Shown here in pieces: positions 9,095-18,163 of a stretch of 21,528 nt of DNA (position 1 is the first letter of the stretch; every line of letters begins with the position of its first letter). Below the pieces are notes generated by a model. That model saw only the letters and a program-made list of their open reading frames with translations, made no database searches and was not told the DNA's origin. Source of the stretch: Polyrhizophydium stewartii. Taxonomy: Eukaryota > Chytridiomycota > Chytridiomycetes > Rhizophydiales. Made by a program: the position numbers and the translations under genes. The stretch lies in assembly GCA_027604665.1 (NCBI GenBank), contig JADGIZ010000173.1, positions 1 to 21,528 on the forward strand. The letters are read 5' to 3'.

Positions 9095-9924
9095 TGCGCC
9101 GACGCTGGGGGCAGCGTGGATGCGGCGCTGCGGGAACGGCGAGACACCCACTCGATGGCAGGCAGCGTGCGGGATGCGCCGGGTATCAGGTCGGCTCTTC
9201 AAACCTCAAGGGATCACGATCAAGCTGGAGGGCAACGCATTCCCTCTGGCATGCTGGCCGCGGCCGACATGAGAACACAAAGGCGGCCGAGCGGCCGAGC
9301 ACGGCGGCCGCTTGGACGGCAATACGCGGATGGGCACACAGACGGAGCGACAGGCGTGCTCTCAGGCCGCAACCAAGGGCGACGCGGCGCAGGCAGCGCT
9401 GGCGCTGCCCGCCCGGCGGGATCGGGAGCCGCGGCAGCCTCGGACTGCGGCGGGCGTCCGGCGCCTCTTTGAGGCCCGTGCACCGCCAGTTGCCCGACCC
9501 ACCCAGCTGGCGCTTGAAGCCTCACGACGCCAGGACGCCGACCAGCCGGCTGCCCGCTACCCGCCGGCGACTCGCAGGTGCACCGGCCGCCAGCCGCAGT
9601 GCGCCAGTCCGGCATGGCGGCGGGTGCCGTTGGCCGCCCACCAGGTATTTTGCAGCACTCGCCATGCTTTTACCCACCTCGGCGCTCCCGCCTCGCTTTT
9701 ACCCACCTCTCGAAATCCGCTGTGCCCACACCGAGGCGCACATCAGCCGGCTCTCTGTCCCCGCTGCCCGTCCCCGCCGTCTCCGCGCGCCGCCAGCATC
9801 CGCCAGGCGCCTACCGCCGAAGCTGGCCGCCGTCATCGCCACCGCAAGGCGTCTCCCCGCCCCCACACGCCCGCCACGCCGCCCGCCTTGCAGCGCCACG
9901 CAACCGCTGCTACCGCGCCTTCCC
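9095..9924. other. Gene A to gene B intergenic region
   Basis: No supportable gene. The first part follows the gene A stop. The open frames crossing it are Arg/Ala/Pro-rich and match no family. The right third is more pyrimidine-rich and probably holds the gene B promoter, including two copies of a 15 nt element at 9666..9680 and 9695..9709. Confidence 0.5.
9666..9709 (+). promoter_or_regulatory. Direct repeat GCTTTTACCCACCTC x2 upstream of gene B
   Basis: Identical 15 nt copies at 9666..9680 and 9695..9709, spaced 29 nt start to start, about 215-260 nt before the gene B ATG. AT-richer than the surroundings. Possibly a paired transcription-factor site. Confidence 0.5.
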
Positions 9925-12837
9925 ATGCCCAACCTGAGCCATTCGCCGGCCCGTGGGCGTGCCGCAGCCTCGGAGCCCCTCCACGCACCCGATAGCGACA
10001 CAGGAATACCCGCCGATAGCAACATCGATGGCAGCTGGCTCGCTCCGGGCCTGGAGCACCCCAGCGACGCCGACGGCGCTGCCGCCGATCACGAGCAGGC
10101 CTCGGCCAGCGCACTCGGCGACGGAAGGCGCCTCTCGGGCTCGGCCCGCCGCAACCGCCGCCACAACCTCAAGCTGCCCAAGGCAAGTGCCGCTCGCCCG
10201 TCCTCGCGCTCCCACCCCCGCCTCCCGCTGCCACCGCGCCGCCCCCGAAGCACCCAGCGGGTGCTCGCTCGCGCCCCGGGCGCCTCGCTGCGCCGCCCGT
10301 GCGACGGCAGGCCCCGCGTTGAAACCGCCATAACATTCGGAGCGAGGCGGCACGTCCGGGACATCGTACACCCGAAGCAGCGCTGGCACCGGCGCGGTGG
10401 CGGCTGGCAGGCCCCCGCACCCGCGTGTCGCTGCATATCCGCCGCCCCTCTTGCGTGCTGCGCACGCTGTTGCAGCCAACCGCATCGATCGCACCAGCTG
10501 TGCAATTTGAGGTTCCCGCCCACCCAAAAGGCTGAGGCCGCTTTTGGCTCCGAGCCCAGACCCCGACCCGCTTGCGGAGCTCGAGTTTTGCCGCTGCTCC
10601 GAGATCCCTCCGAAGTACCGCTGCTGACGCGGACATCGCCATCGGCCACCCTGGCCTCGCCGGCTCTGAACCGGTCACACCCACCTCACGTACCGCGACC
10701 CCACCCCGCGCATACCGCCGGCACACCAGGAGTTTCGTGCCCGTTTCATGACGCCGTTTGACGAGTACACCGAATACCTAATCGAGACGGCGCTGCATGT
10801 CCCCCGCGCGAATCAGCCGTACACCCCCGAGCAGCTGCAGGGCATCATCGACATGTCGCCCACGGGCGGCTCGTGGACCATCTGGATCTCGTCGCGCGTC
10901 CAGCAGCGCTTCCTCGAGTGCAAGCGCCTGATTGCGCCATACGCCACTCACGCGCAGTTCACGCTCGTCCTGCTCGAGCTGCTCAAGATGCGCAGCAACA
11001 ACTCGGACCCAATGCTTCCATCTTTCGCCGCCTTCCGCATTGCTCTGCACCGCAACAGCACCGGCGAGCTGTTCGCCAGCGCCGCGGATACAGTTCGCCC
11101 TGCCGAGGCGGCCAGAGCCCCTGCTTCGGCATTAGCAGCGGCCCAGACTCTTCCGCCGAGCGTCGTGCTGCGCAGTCCTGACAGCCGGCCGGTGGCTCTG
11201 CCTCACATGGGGCCATCCGCGTCCCTCCCCGTGGCGCGAGGGTCTCCGCTGCAGGCATTACGTACATCAAAGCCCAAGCCGCCACAACACGCTCCTTTGC
11301 AGCCGAGGCCGCCACATCAGGCCCAGCACGCTCAGCAGCCACACAACTCCAGGAGCGATCGCCTCCTTTTCTCACACGAGCCGCACCAGCCGCACCAGCC
11401 CATGCCGTCGCAGGCCTTGCATCCTGCGCATCCTGCGCATCCCGCCAGCCAACGTGGGGGCTGGACTCAGCCCGATTCAGGAGTCGTTGCATACGGCCCG
11501 ACGTACGGTGCGCTTCCCATGGATACCGCAGGCGCCGGAGCACTGGAGGCAAAGCGCTGGCTCGAGCCGGACTCGAGGCAAGGATTTGCTTTTGATAGAA
11601 CATGGCCCCGTCGACCGCGGGCTGCTGACGTCGATCGTGCACGTCACTTTGATTCTGGATGTGCGCAGAAGCCAGCCTCCGCAGAAAGCCATGCGCACGG
11701 TCTCAGGCTCATACGACGCGGCACTCCAAGGCCAGGCATCTGGACAGTCCTCGGCTGGCGCCGCTGGCCCATCTCAGTCGAAGCAATCCTCTGCCGCGGC
11801 GGCTGCCGAGGTAAACAGTCGTTGGTTCTTTGCTCAGGCTGATATTCGCTTCGAGCACCGACACACTCCCGCGGTTCCTCAGCCACCGTCTCAAGCTCAA
11901 TCACCGGCGCATCCCGTACAATTGCATTCCACAGAGTCGCCGCAGCAGCAGCGACCGCCGCAACGACCTCCATCAAAGCCATTGCATCTGCATCAGTGGC
12001 ATCAGCAGCACATGCAGCAAGTACAGGTGAGCTTACTTCTCGTCCGTCAAGCCCGCCTCGCAGAGCCATCTAACCCAGCGCAACAAACGCGAGAAACAGG
12101 CACATCCGCTGGGCCATCAGCCACGTGCTCCGCTACCCGTGTACTCGGACTCACAGGTACCCCAGGATCGGCATGTCGACGGAGGCTCGCATCTATTGGG
12201 GATGCAGCCGGCTCAGTTTCCTGCACTTCCGTTGGGCTCTGCAAGTCAGGCACACCAGCATTCGAAAGCTCCAGAGCAACTGGCACGCCCACAGCATGCG
12301 GTGCTTCACACGCACCCGGCACGGACGCCGAGTGCAGCACCGGGCACTTACGACGCGCACAGCTCTGGCTTCGCTGCCGGTCAGCGCTTGCCGTACGCGA
12401 TGCCGATGCCGGTTCACCAGCAGCAGCAATCACCACATCCCTCTGTGCAGGGCCTGCACGGCACGCTATCCAATCCTCTGGCATCCATCAAGACCGAATC
12501 GGGTGCTTTCCGGATAGCGGCCAGCGGCACTCGGCTCAGGCAGGACGACGTTGAGGCGCCTCCTGTTGACCTTGAGCATCCCGCGGCGAAGCCGTCTGGA
12601 CCGCGTGTGCCCGGCACCATGTCGATCCAGGGGCTTATTCACTCTGCGTATGAGAGCGACAACGAGGACGGCGGCGGCAAGGCTCTGCCCGCCTACCCGC
12701 CCGAGGCCGCCGCGCACACGATCGTCCAAGGCGCTGGCGTGCCATCCAACGACTCTTTCCCAAAGCTATTCAACATCTGGGACCACGAGCGCAACGTGTT
12801 CGTGGCGCGACGGAATAAACGCCGCGGCTCGTTTTAA
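9925..12837 (+). CDS. Gene B: paralog of gene A with one WTxW domain and Q/H/P-rich tail
   Basis: Not a family I recognise. Exons 9925..10182, 10730..11577, 11669..12026 and 12100..12837 give about 733 residues. The unknown domain lies at about residues 74-197: ARRNRRHNLKLPK, phase-0 intron, EFRARFMTPFDEYTEYL, then WTIWISSRVQQRF, CKRLIAPY and LPSFAAFRIALHRN. This is the most complete copy, without the insert seen in gene A copy 1. The remaining 530 residues are low-complexity (Gln, His, Pro, Ser) and end in FPKLFNIWDHERNVF followed by ARRNKRRGSF, which echoes the basic entry motif of the domain. Two introns use GC-AG sites. An extra in-frame intron at 11811..11882 (donor GAG|GTAAAC, 72 nt) is likely, because the 24 residues it would encode are unlike the low-complexity context. 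The acceptor of the last intron could instead be 12078. It lies tandem to gene A, suggesting local duplication. Confidence 0.74.
10183..10729 (+). other. Long GC-AG intron inside the gene B domain
   Basis: 547 nt, phase 0. Donor AAG|GCAAGT is the optimal GC-type site; acceptor ACACCAG; CTGAC near 10624. Position matches the introns of both gene A copies. The upstream frame stays open through the whole intron, so retention would give an Arg/Pro-rich extension. Confidence 0.75.
11578..11668 (+). other. GC-AG intron 2 of gene B
   Basis: 91 nt, phase 2, donor GAG|GCAAGG, branch GCTGAC, acceptor GCGCAG. It joins the frame ending WLEPDSR to the frame SQPPQKAMRTVSGS. I found no frame-compatible GT donor as good. 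Confidence 0.65.
12027..12099 (+). other. Last intron of gene B
   Basis: GT-AG, 73 nt, phase 0, donor CAG|GTGAGC, branch CTAAC near 12070, acceptor AAACAG. An alternative acceptor at 12077..12078 keeps the frame and adds seven residues but sits too close to the branch. Confidence 0.7.
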
Positions 12838-12977
12838 TCCATGAATGCAGACCTGTCGGAGTTGCGCAAGGGCGGGCTGCGCTGTTGTCCGTGCGTCGGC
12901 GGAGCGGGCCAATCAGCAGCAGCGAGTGGGCTTGGGCTGCGGGCGGGGCGGCGTGGCCTGCCAACACGGCGAGCAAG

Positions 12978-14303
12978 ATGCTCGAGACGCTGCCGCGCGA
13001 GATGGTGGACGGGGTGCTGGCGCACCTGAACGTCGGCGACCTGCTGGTGCTGGCCAAGGTGTCGCGGCGCCTGCGGGCGGCGGCACTGGCTGCACGGGCG
13101 TGGCGCGCGTCGACGCTTGTTGTCGGCGGCGGCGCGATCCAGCCGTCCGCGGGCGAGGTCGAGGACGCGGTGCTGCGGATGGCGCGGCTGGTGCCTGCCG
13201 CGCGGCAGCCGACATGGGCGGCGAGCGCGACGGCTGCGGCGGCGAGCGCAGTCATGCAGCCGCGGGCGGCGAGTGCGGCGGCGAGCATGTCGTCGCCGTC
13301 TGCGCTGGCGCTGGCATCGCATGCAGCGGCAGCGACGCGCGGGCGGCTGGCGACTCGCATCACGGACGGGCTGCTTGCGGCGCACGGGGCAGTCATGGTG
13401 AACGTGCGGCAGCTGACGGCGGCGCCATTCTTCGACGTGGACGACGGGCAACTGCGGCGGCTGGCGCCGCACCTGGGCGGGCTGGCGGCGGTGGATCTGT
13501 CGCACGCGGCGTGCGTGACGGACGCCGGCATCGACATGCTGACGGCGACGTGCCCGGCGGTGCGGGCGCTGCGGCTGGCGCGGTGCCGCGGGCTGACGCA
13601 CGTGGCCGTGTATCTGGCGGCCCGCCGGCTCGAGCGCCTGGCGGCCGTCGACCTGTCGCACACACGCTGCGCCACCACGGCGTCGGTGCTGTTCCTGTTC
13701 CACCGCCGCGGCGCCGCGCTCGCCGACGTCGCGCTCGCAAACTGCCCGTGGGTCGAGTGGGACGTCGTGCTCGCCTGCCGTGGTATCGCCCCGCACGCTC
13801 GCGCTCTGCGCCGCCTCGACCTGTCGTGGAACGTGCTGGTCGCCGGCTCGCTGCTCGCCCGCTTTGCCCGCGCCCGATACGCCGCCTGCGCAGCAGCCTG
13901 CAAGCGGCTCCCGCCGCCCGCGCTGCCGCCAACGCCCACGTCGCCGGTTGCGTCATCGCCAGCCGCCGCCGCCGCCGCTGCCACCGACGCTGCTACCGAC
14001 GCTGCTGCCGACGCTGCCGCACTGGCCCTCTGCTGCGGCGGCTGCGTCGCCCGCTCCGACCTCGCAGCGGCCCGCGGCCCGCCGTCGCCAGGCCCGCCCG
14101 CGCCAGCGCATCTCGAGCTCGACGTGCGCTTCTGCGACGACGTCACGCTCGCCGACGTCGCCGCCGCGCAAGCCGCCGGTTCCCTCTCCCTCACCCACAC
14201 TGCGCGGCTCGCAGACCACTCGCCCGCCTCCGCCCCCCTTCAACACACACACACACACACCACTCGCCCGCCGCCGTCGGCGACTTTGTGCGCTCGCTCA
14301 TGA
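12978..14303 (+). CDS. F-box/leucine-rich repeat protein (AMN1-like)
   Basis: About 441 residues, no intron seen. The N-terminal F-box (residues 1-40: LETLPREMVDGVLAHL, then DLLVLAKVSRRLR) would bind SKP1 in an SCF ubiquitin ligase. After an Ala-rich insert, several AMN1/FBXL-type leucine-rich repeats follow: LGGLAAVDLSHAACVTDAGI, CPAVRALRLARCRGLTHVAV, LERLAAVDLSHTRC, LRRLDLSWN and LELDVRFCDDVTLADVA. These would form the substrate-binding horseshoe. A long Ala/Pro-rich insert with TDAATDAA repeats separates the last two repeats. The start is the first in-frame ATG; it begins exactly at the F-box, so a short 5' exon could be missing. It is 140 nt after gene B. The C-terminus runs through a CA repeat; another frame there reads AAVGDFVRSLMT to a stop at 14308, which looks more protein-like and hints at an unseen splice or a frame error. 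Confidence 0.83.
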   Translation: MLETLPREMVDGVLAHLNVGDLLVLAKVSRRLRAAALAARAWRASTLVVGGGAIQPSAGEVEDAVLRMARLVPAARQPTWAASATAAAASAVMQPRAASAAASMSSPSALALASHAAAATRGRLATRITDGLLAAHGAVMVNVRQLTAAPFFDVDDGQLRRLAPHLGGLAAVDLSHAACVTDAGIDMLTATCPAVRALRLARCRGLTHVAVYLAARRLERLAAVDLSHTRCATTASVLFLFHRRGAALADVALANCPWVEWDVVLACRGIAPHARALRRLDLSWNVLVAGSLLARFARARYAACAAACKRLPPPALPPTPTSPVASSPAAAAAAATDAATDAAADAAALALCCGGCVARSDLAAARGPPSPGPPAPAHLELDVRFCDDVTLADVAAAQAAGSLSLTHTARLADHSPASAPLQHTHTHTTRPPPSATLCARS

Positions 14304-15145
14304 CATGAAGAACATAAAGTAAACCTCTCTCGGCCACGGCTTTGCGCTGCTGCAGCCCGCCGCCCACCACGGCCCGCTCGATCTGGCTGCTGGTGCCGGC
14401 CATGGCCGCGCTGGCCCTCGCTGCAACGGGGCTGGCTGCCGCGGCCGCCATCGCTGCCGTTGCTGCCGCTGCCGCCGCTGCTGCCCCGGCCGCCGCTGAG
14501 GGCGACGGCGAGGCCTGCGATGCCGCCCTCGGCTCAGCCAGTGGCCGTCCAGATCCGCTGCACCCCGAGCCTGCAGGGGCGCCGGCGCGCTTGCCCCAGC
14601 GCGGAGGAGCCGGCGGGCAGCCGCGCACAAGCTCAGGAAGGCGCCAAGCGCGCGGGCCCGACTCGCTCCAGATGCACCGCGCACGGCTGGCCCTCCAAAA
14701 AGTCCGCTTGGGCGAACTTGTTGGCCCTCGGTCGCCATCGCAGCAGCCCGAGCCGCCGCCCACGTCCGGTTGCCCCTGCCCAGCAGATACAGTCCGGCCG
14801 GACGTGGTTGCTCGCCGCCCGCAGTCCGCCCCGCCGTCCCAGGACCGCCGCGACCGCCATCGCTGCGGGGAGTGCGTGGCCCTGCCCTCCACCCCGCCCG
14901 CATCTTTGCGAGCGGACCAAGCACGCACCCCGCTCGTCACCGCCAACAACCGCCGCCGTCACAACATCCGCGAAAGCGACAACAGCGACAACATCCGCGA
15001 CCGCTGCGACCGCGGCAGCAGCAACAACAACCGCCGTGCGCGAATCAGACCCGCAAGCGTGCCCGCCAACAAACATTCGACCGCCCCGCCAACCCCGCGC
15101 GGACGCGCGCTTTCCCGCACGCGCGCAACCAGAGCGCCAGCCGCA
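14304..15145. other. F-box 3' flank and uncertain 5' part of the cyclin gene
   Basis: AT-richer ACATAAAGTAAAC just after the F-box stop could be its 3'-end signal. The rest is GC-rich and low-complexity. The cyclin frame stays open back to ATG 14402 (MAALALAATG, then a poly-Ala run coded around 14425..14500), which would add 248 residues. Frames on the minus strand (14191..14949 and 14298..14924) are also open but Arg/Gly/Ala-rich with no motif. I cannot decide between cyclin N-terminus, a leader with introns, or intergenic sequence. Confidence 0.4.
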
Positions 15146-17807
15146 ATGCACGCTCCAGCCGCCGTCCACCGCCCGATCCCCGCGTGTGTTGGCGACGCCG
15201 CGACGCCCTCTGCGGCCCGCATCGCAACGCCGCCGGCACCGCGCCAGTTCGTCGCCGCACGGCCCGCCTGGATCGGGCAGCCCAGCCATGTGCCGCTGCC
15301 CGCAGAGCCCGTGTATCTGCAGCATCCAGCACCCATCGGCGCCATCGCGCAGGCCGATCTGCCCGCCGCGTCGACCGCGCCCGCGTCAGACGCGACGCAC
15401 GCGGCGTGCGAACCAGTCGCATCGAACGCCGTCGCCATCGCGGCGGCCGCGCCGCGGCTGCCCGACCCGGTCCTGACGACGGCCGACGACACCGCACGGG
15501 CCGCCCTCGCCGCCTTCGTGCCTGCTCTGGCGACGCTGCCCGCGCCCGCGCCCGAGTCGATCGCCCCGCCGCAACAGACGCCGCAGCAGCAGCCAGACAA
15601 CGCCATGACAGCACACGCGCATCCGCTCAAGCAGGCGCAACTTGCTGGCCGCCTCCCCGCGTCCGTGCCCATCTCCACCCACTCGGGCCTTGCCGCCTTA
15701 CTCGCGCCGGCCGCCCAGCCCGCCAGCGCGCCGGCCGATCGCCCGGCCGACATTGACTCATTCCACAGGCAGCTCGGCGCCGTCTCGGGGCCTTCTCAGC
15801 CCACTGTTATTACCCGCCGCCGCCGCCGCGGAGAGCTGATTCGTAAGCAGCTGTCGCCCTTGCTGCATCGCGGATGCTTTGCTGCGCTCCCGCATGTGCT
15901 GACTTGCGGGCTCCCTCTCCCCCTGCTGCTGGCCTCGACGATGCCGCCTATCGCCTGCTGCCTCTCCAGACTATGCTCCCACATTTATCGAGAGGCTGTT
16001 CAGGTGCGGCCTAACGCTGCCCATCGGATCAAACGTTGATCTCTGCCAGTTCATCGCAACCATCATGTCGCGCACGCGGCTGTCGAGCAACACTCTCGTG
16101 CTCGCGTTTCTGTATCTCGACCGCCTCAAGTCGATGCACCCGCGATGCAAGGGCTCTCCGGGCTCGGCGCACCGGCTGATCCTCTCGGCCATTATGCTCG
16201 CCGCCAAGTTCCTTTACGACGACACGTTCGACAATACCGCCTGGGCAACGGTCTCGTCGGGCCTGTTTTCTCTCGAGCAGGTCAACCACATGGAGATGGA
16301 GATGCTTTACTTTCTCAACTTCCGGCTCTTTGTGTCGCAGTCGGAGTGGCAGGCGTTCTTTGCCACCCTCGACAACGACATGGAGGCATGGCAGATGGCG
16401 AACGTGCGTGCCACGGGTGGCGCAGCCTCTCCTGCAGCGCCGCCCGCCGTATCTACTCCTGCTCCTGTCGGCAAGGTGTCGGGACTCGCCTATTCACAGC
16501 ATGCGTCGCAGACTGTGGGTTTCCAGCCCCAAAACAAGCTGGCTGCACATCAGCAGCAGCAACACCAGCTTCAGCAGCAACAGCAGCAGCACCGTCCGAT
16601 CGTGCAGCGCACCACGTACCGCCTTGGCCCTCAGGCGTTCTCGACGCAGCAGCCAATTCGCCCACCCGCAGCTGTCTCGGCCGAGTCGGACCATGCGCCA
16701 GCTGGCATGCATTCGACCGTGCACGCACCGCGCCTTACCGGCGATGCCATCTCGGCCATGAATACCTCTCACGGTGTACGCCCACCGCTTCGACAAGCAG
16801 ATGCCCCCAACAAGGCGACAGATACCTTCCGCTGGCCTGAAAGCGACACAAAGCCGTGGCATCATGTGGTGCCGGCGCTGCCTATGCCGGCAGGCATGGC
16901 GCGTGCCGCCGACGTGCCGTTCCAGCAGACCCCAAGCAACTTGGCCCCTGCCCACGAAGTTGTTGATCTCACACGAAGCAACGACATGTCCATCTCGCCT
17001 GCCGTGCATCCAGCACCGTATAACGAAGCGCCGAGGGAGCCTCCGCCGCGCTTTGTAACAAAGCAACTCCATCAAACTGCACCGCTCGAGCTGCCGCAGC
17101 AGCAGTCGCTATCGGTCGCAGCTGCCGCCCAGCACCCGCAGCACGACCCGAGCAGTCGGCGCTCGACACCCTTTGGCCCTGGGCAGGTCGCGCAACAGAC
17201 GATGCCCTCCAAGGCACCCATGGCACAGGGCAACACCCAGCACCAGAGTGTATTCTCGCATCCTCCACCGAAGCTGCCGCCCCACGTGAACGCCCACACG
17301 CTGCAGCAGCGACAGCTCGAGCGTGAACAGCAGGCGCAGGAGCGTCAAATGCAAGTCGATCACCACGCGCCGACACATGGCGCAGGACAGATGCAGCAGA
17401 GCTTCAACCCGAGCGGTGGATCTCTAGCGCCGTCTTCGCTTGTCTCGATGCATTACGGCGCGCCGGTGGATACGCCGCTCGGGCAGGGCACGCAACTACG
17501 CCAGCTGCAGCCGCCCTCGCCCGCCCACGTCGCCCACGCCCAGAACACCAACGCGCACATGCAGGCGCCTCTGCCGACGCAGGGATACACCAGCACCGTC
17601 GGCTTACCGTCTCAAATGGACGCGGTGCATGCAGCGCAGCATGCTTACCTCGCGCAGCCGCAGAATACCTCCGCATCACACATGGCGTTCGCGCAACGCA
17701 CTGCCGCTCCGGCATCCGGCATGCTTGTCCACAGTACCGGCTACAACGCACCGCCAGAGCGCACCGTCCATGCATTTGCTGCAGATTACGGCAGAGCGCG
17801 CTCATAG
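15146..17807 (+). CDS. PCL/Pho80-type (Pho85-binding) cyclin with long Q/H/P-rich tail
   Basis: Exons 15146..15842 and 15970..17807 give about 844 residues with the start used here. The single cyclin box (about 233-368) matches the fungal Pcl1/Pcl2 branch: PTFIERLFRCG, FIATIMSRTRLSSNTLVLAF, YLDRLK, GSAHRLILSAIMLAAKFLYD, TWA-like NTAWATVSSGLFSLEQVN, and MEMEMLYFLNFRLFV. By family it would bind and steer a Pho85-type cyclin-dependent kinase in G1 progression, polarity or nutrient signalling. A basic RRRRR cluster directly precedes the box and spans the exon end. The N-terminal part is Ala/Pro-rich. The 440-residue C-terminal tail is rich in Gln, His and Pro, with polyglutamine at 16543..16590. 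The start is uncertain: ATG 15146 is conservative and ATG 14402 is in the same open frame. It is convergent with VPS36. Confidence 0.87.
15843..15969 (+). other. Intron at the start of the cyclin box
   Basis: GT-AG, 127 nt, phase 1. Donor ATTC|GTAAGC, CTGAC branch near 15898 and acceptor CTCCAG join RRRRRGELI to HYAPTFIERLF, restoring the first cyclin-box helix. Confidence 0.88.
16543..16590 (+). repeat. CAG/CAA-rich poly-Gln/His tract in the cyclin tail
   Basis: Interrupted CAG/CAA run coding QQQQHQLQQQQQQH shortly after the cyclin box. Confidence 0.9.
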
Positions 17808-18163
17808 CTCACCAAGTCCGCGTTCCGCCCTCGTGTTTGGTCTTGATAGCCAACTTTCCCACGCTTCCCCCACTCATCTGCCATTCTTGTCCTGCTCCTT
17901 TCCTCACCTCACAGCAGTGCCCGCTGCCTTGTTTTTTCGTCCTGAACCACCGCACTCGTTTGAATCCTCATCCATCGCGGCATCCCTCGCCGTGGTCCAC
18001 AGCGCGAGAAGCTCTGCCGCGCGCTTGTCTTCGAACATGGACGCCCGCATTTCGAATAGATCCAAGACACAGCTAGAAGCCAAAGCACTCTCCTCTTATC
18101 AAGCTGTGGCTGTATTGCGGAGTGGTGTCCGACTTCATGTATGCGATCGCAACCGAGAGCATT
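17808..18163. other. Convergent 3' region of cyclin and VPS36
   Basis: 356 nt between two stops. It is less GC-rich, with a T run at about 17932..17938. A short minus-strand ORF (17904..18050) looks more protein-like than expected; see separate entry. Confidence 0.5.
17904..18050 (-). CDS. Possible small ORF, 48 residues, function unknown
   Basis: Starts MRASMFEDKRAAELLALW and continues with an acidic patch (MDEDSNE) and a basic end. The composition is helical and unlike the Arg/Pro-rich shadows elsewhere. A good donor-like site (TGTGAG|GTGAGG) overlaps the stop, so it could be a first exon running into the cyclin 3' end on the opposite strand. It may equally be VPS36 3' untranslated sequence. 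I do not recognise it. Confidence 0.25.
   Translation of the reverse strand: MRASMFEDKRAAELLALWTTARDAAMDEDSNECGGSGRKNKAAGTAVR

Noticed and set aside
11811..11837. A 27 nt intron in gene B (GTAAAC to CTCAG)
   Set aside because: Too short for spliceosomal removal in fungi; the 72 nt version with a later acceptor is preferred.
12770..14200. Long minus-strand open frames opposite the F-box gene
   Set aside because: They are Arg/Ala/Ser-rich mirror images of a high-GC coding strand, with no motifs; the plus strand carries a clear F-box and leucine-rich repeats.
14191..14949. Minus-strand ORF ending with ERGLLYVLHVMSERTKS
   Set aside because: The end looks protein-like, but the rest is Ala/Arg/Gly-rich and the end overlaps the F-box 3' terminus and its likely 3'-end signal; no start or splice support.
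14930..15060. A fourth copy of the basic RRxxHN motif (NNRRRHNIRES) before the cyclin
   Set aside because: No following F-R-x-R-F helix or WTxW core; the stretch is an imperfect ACA/CGC repeat that gives Asn/Arg by composition.
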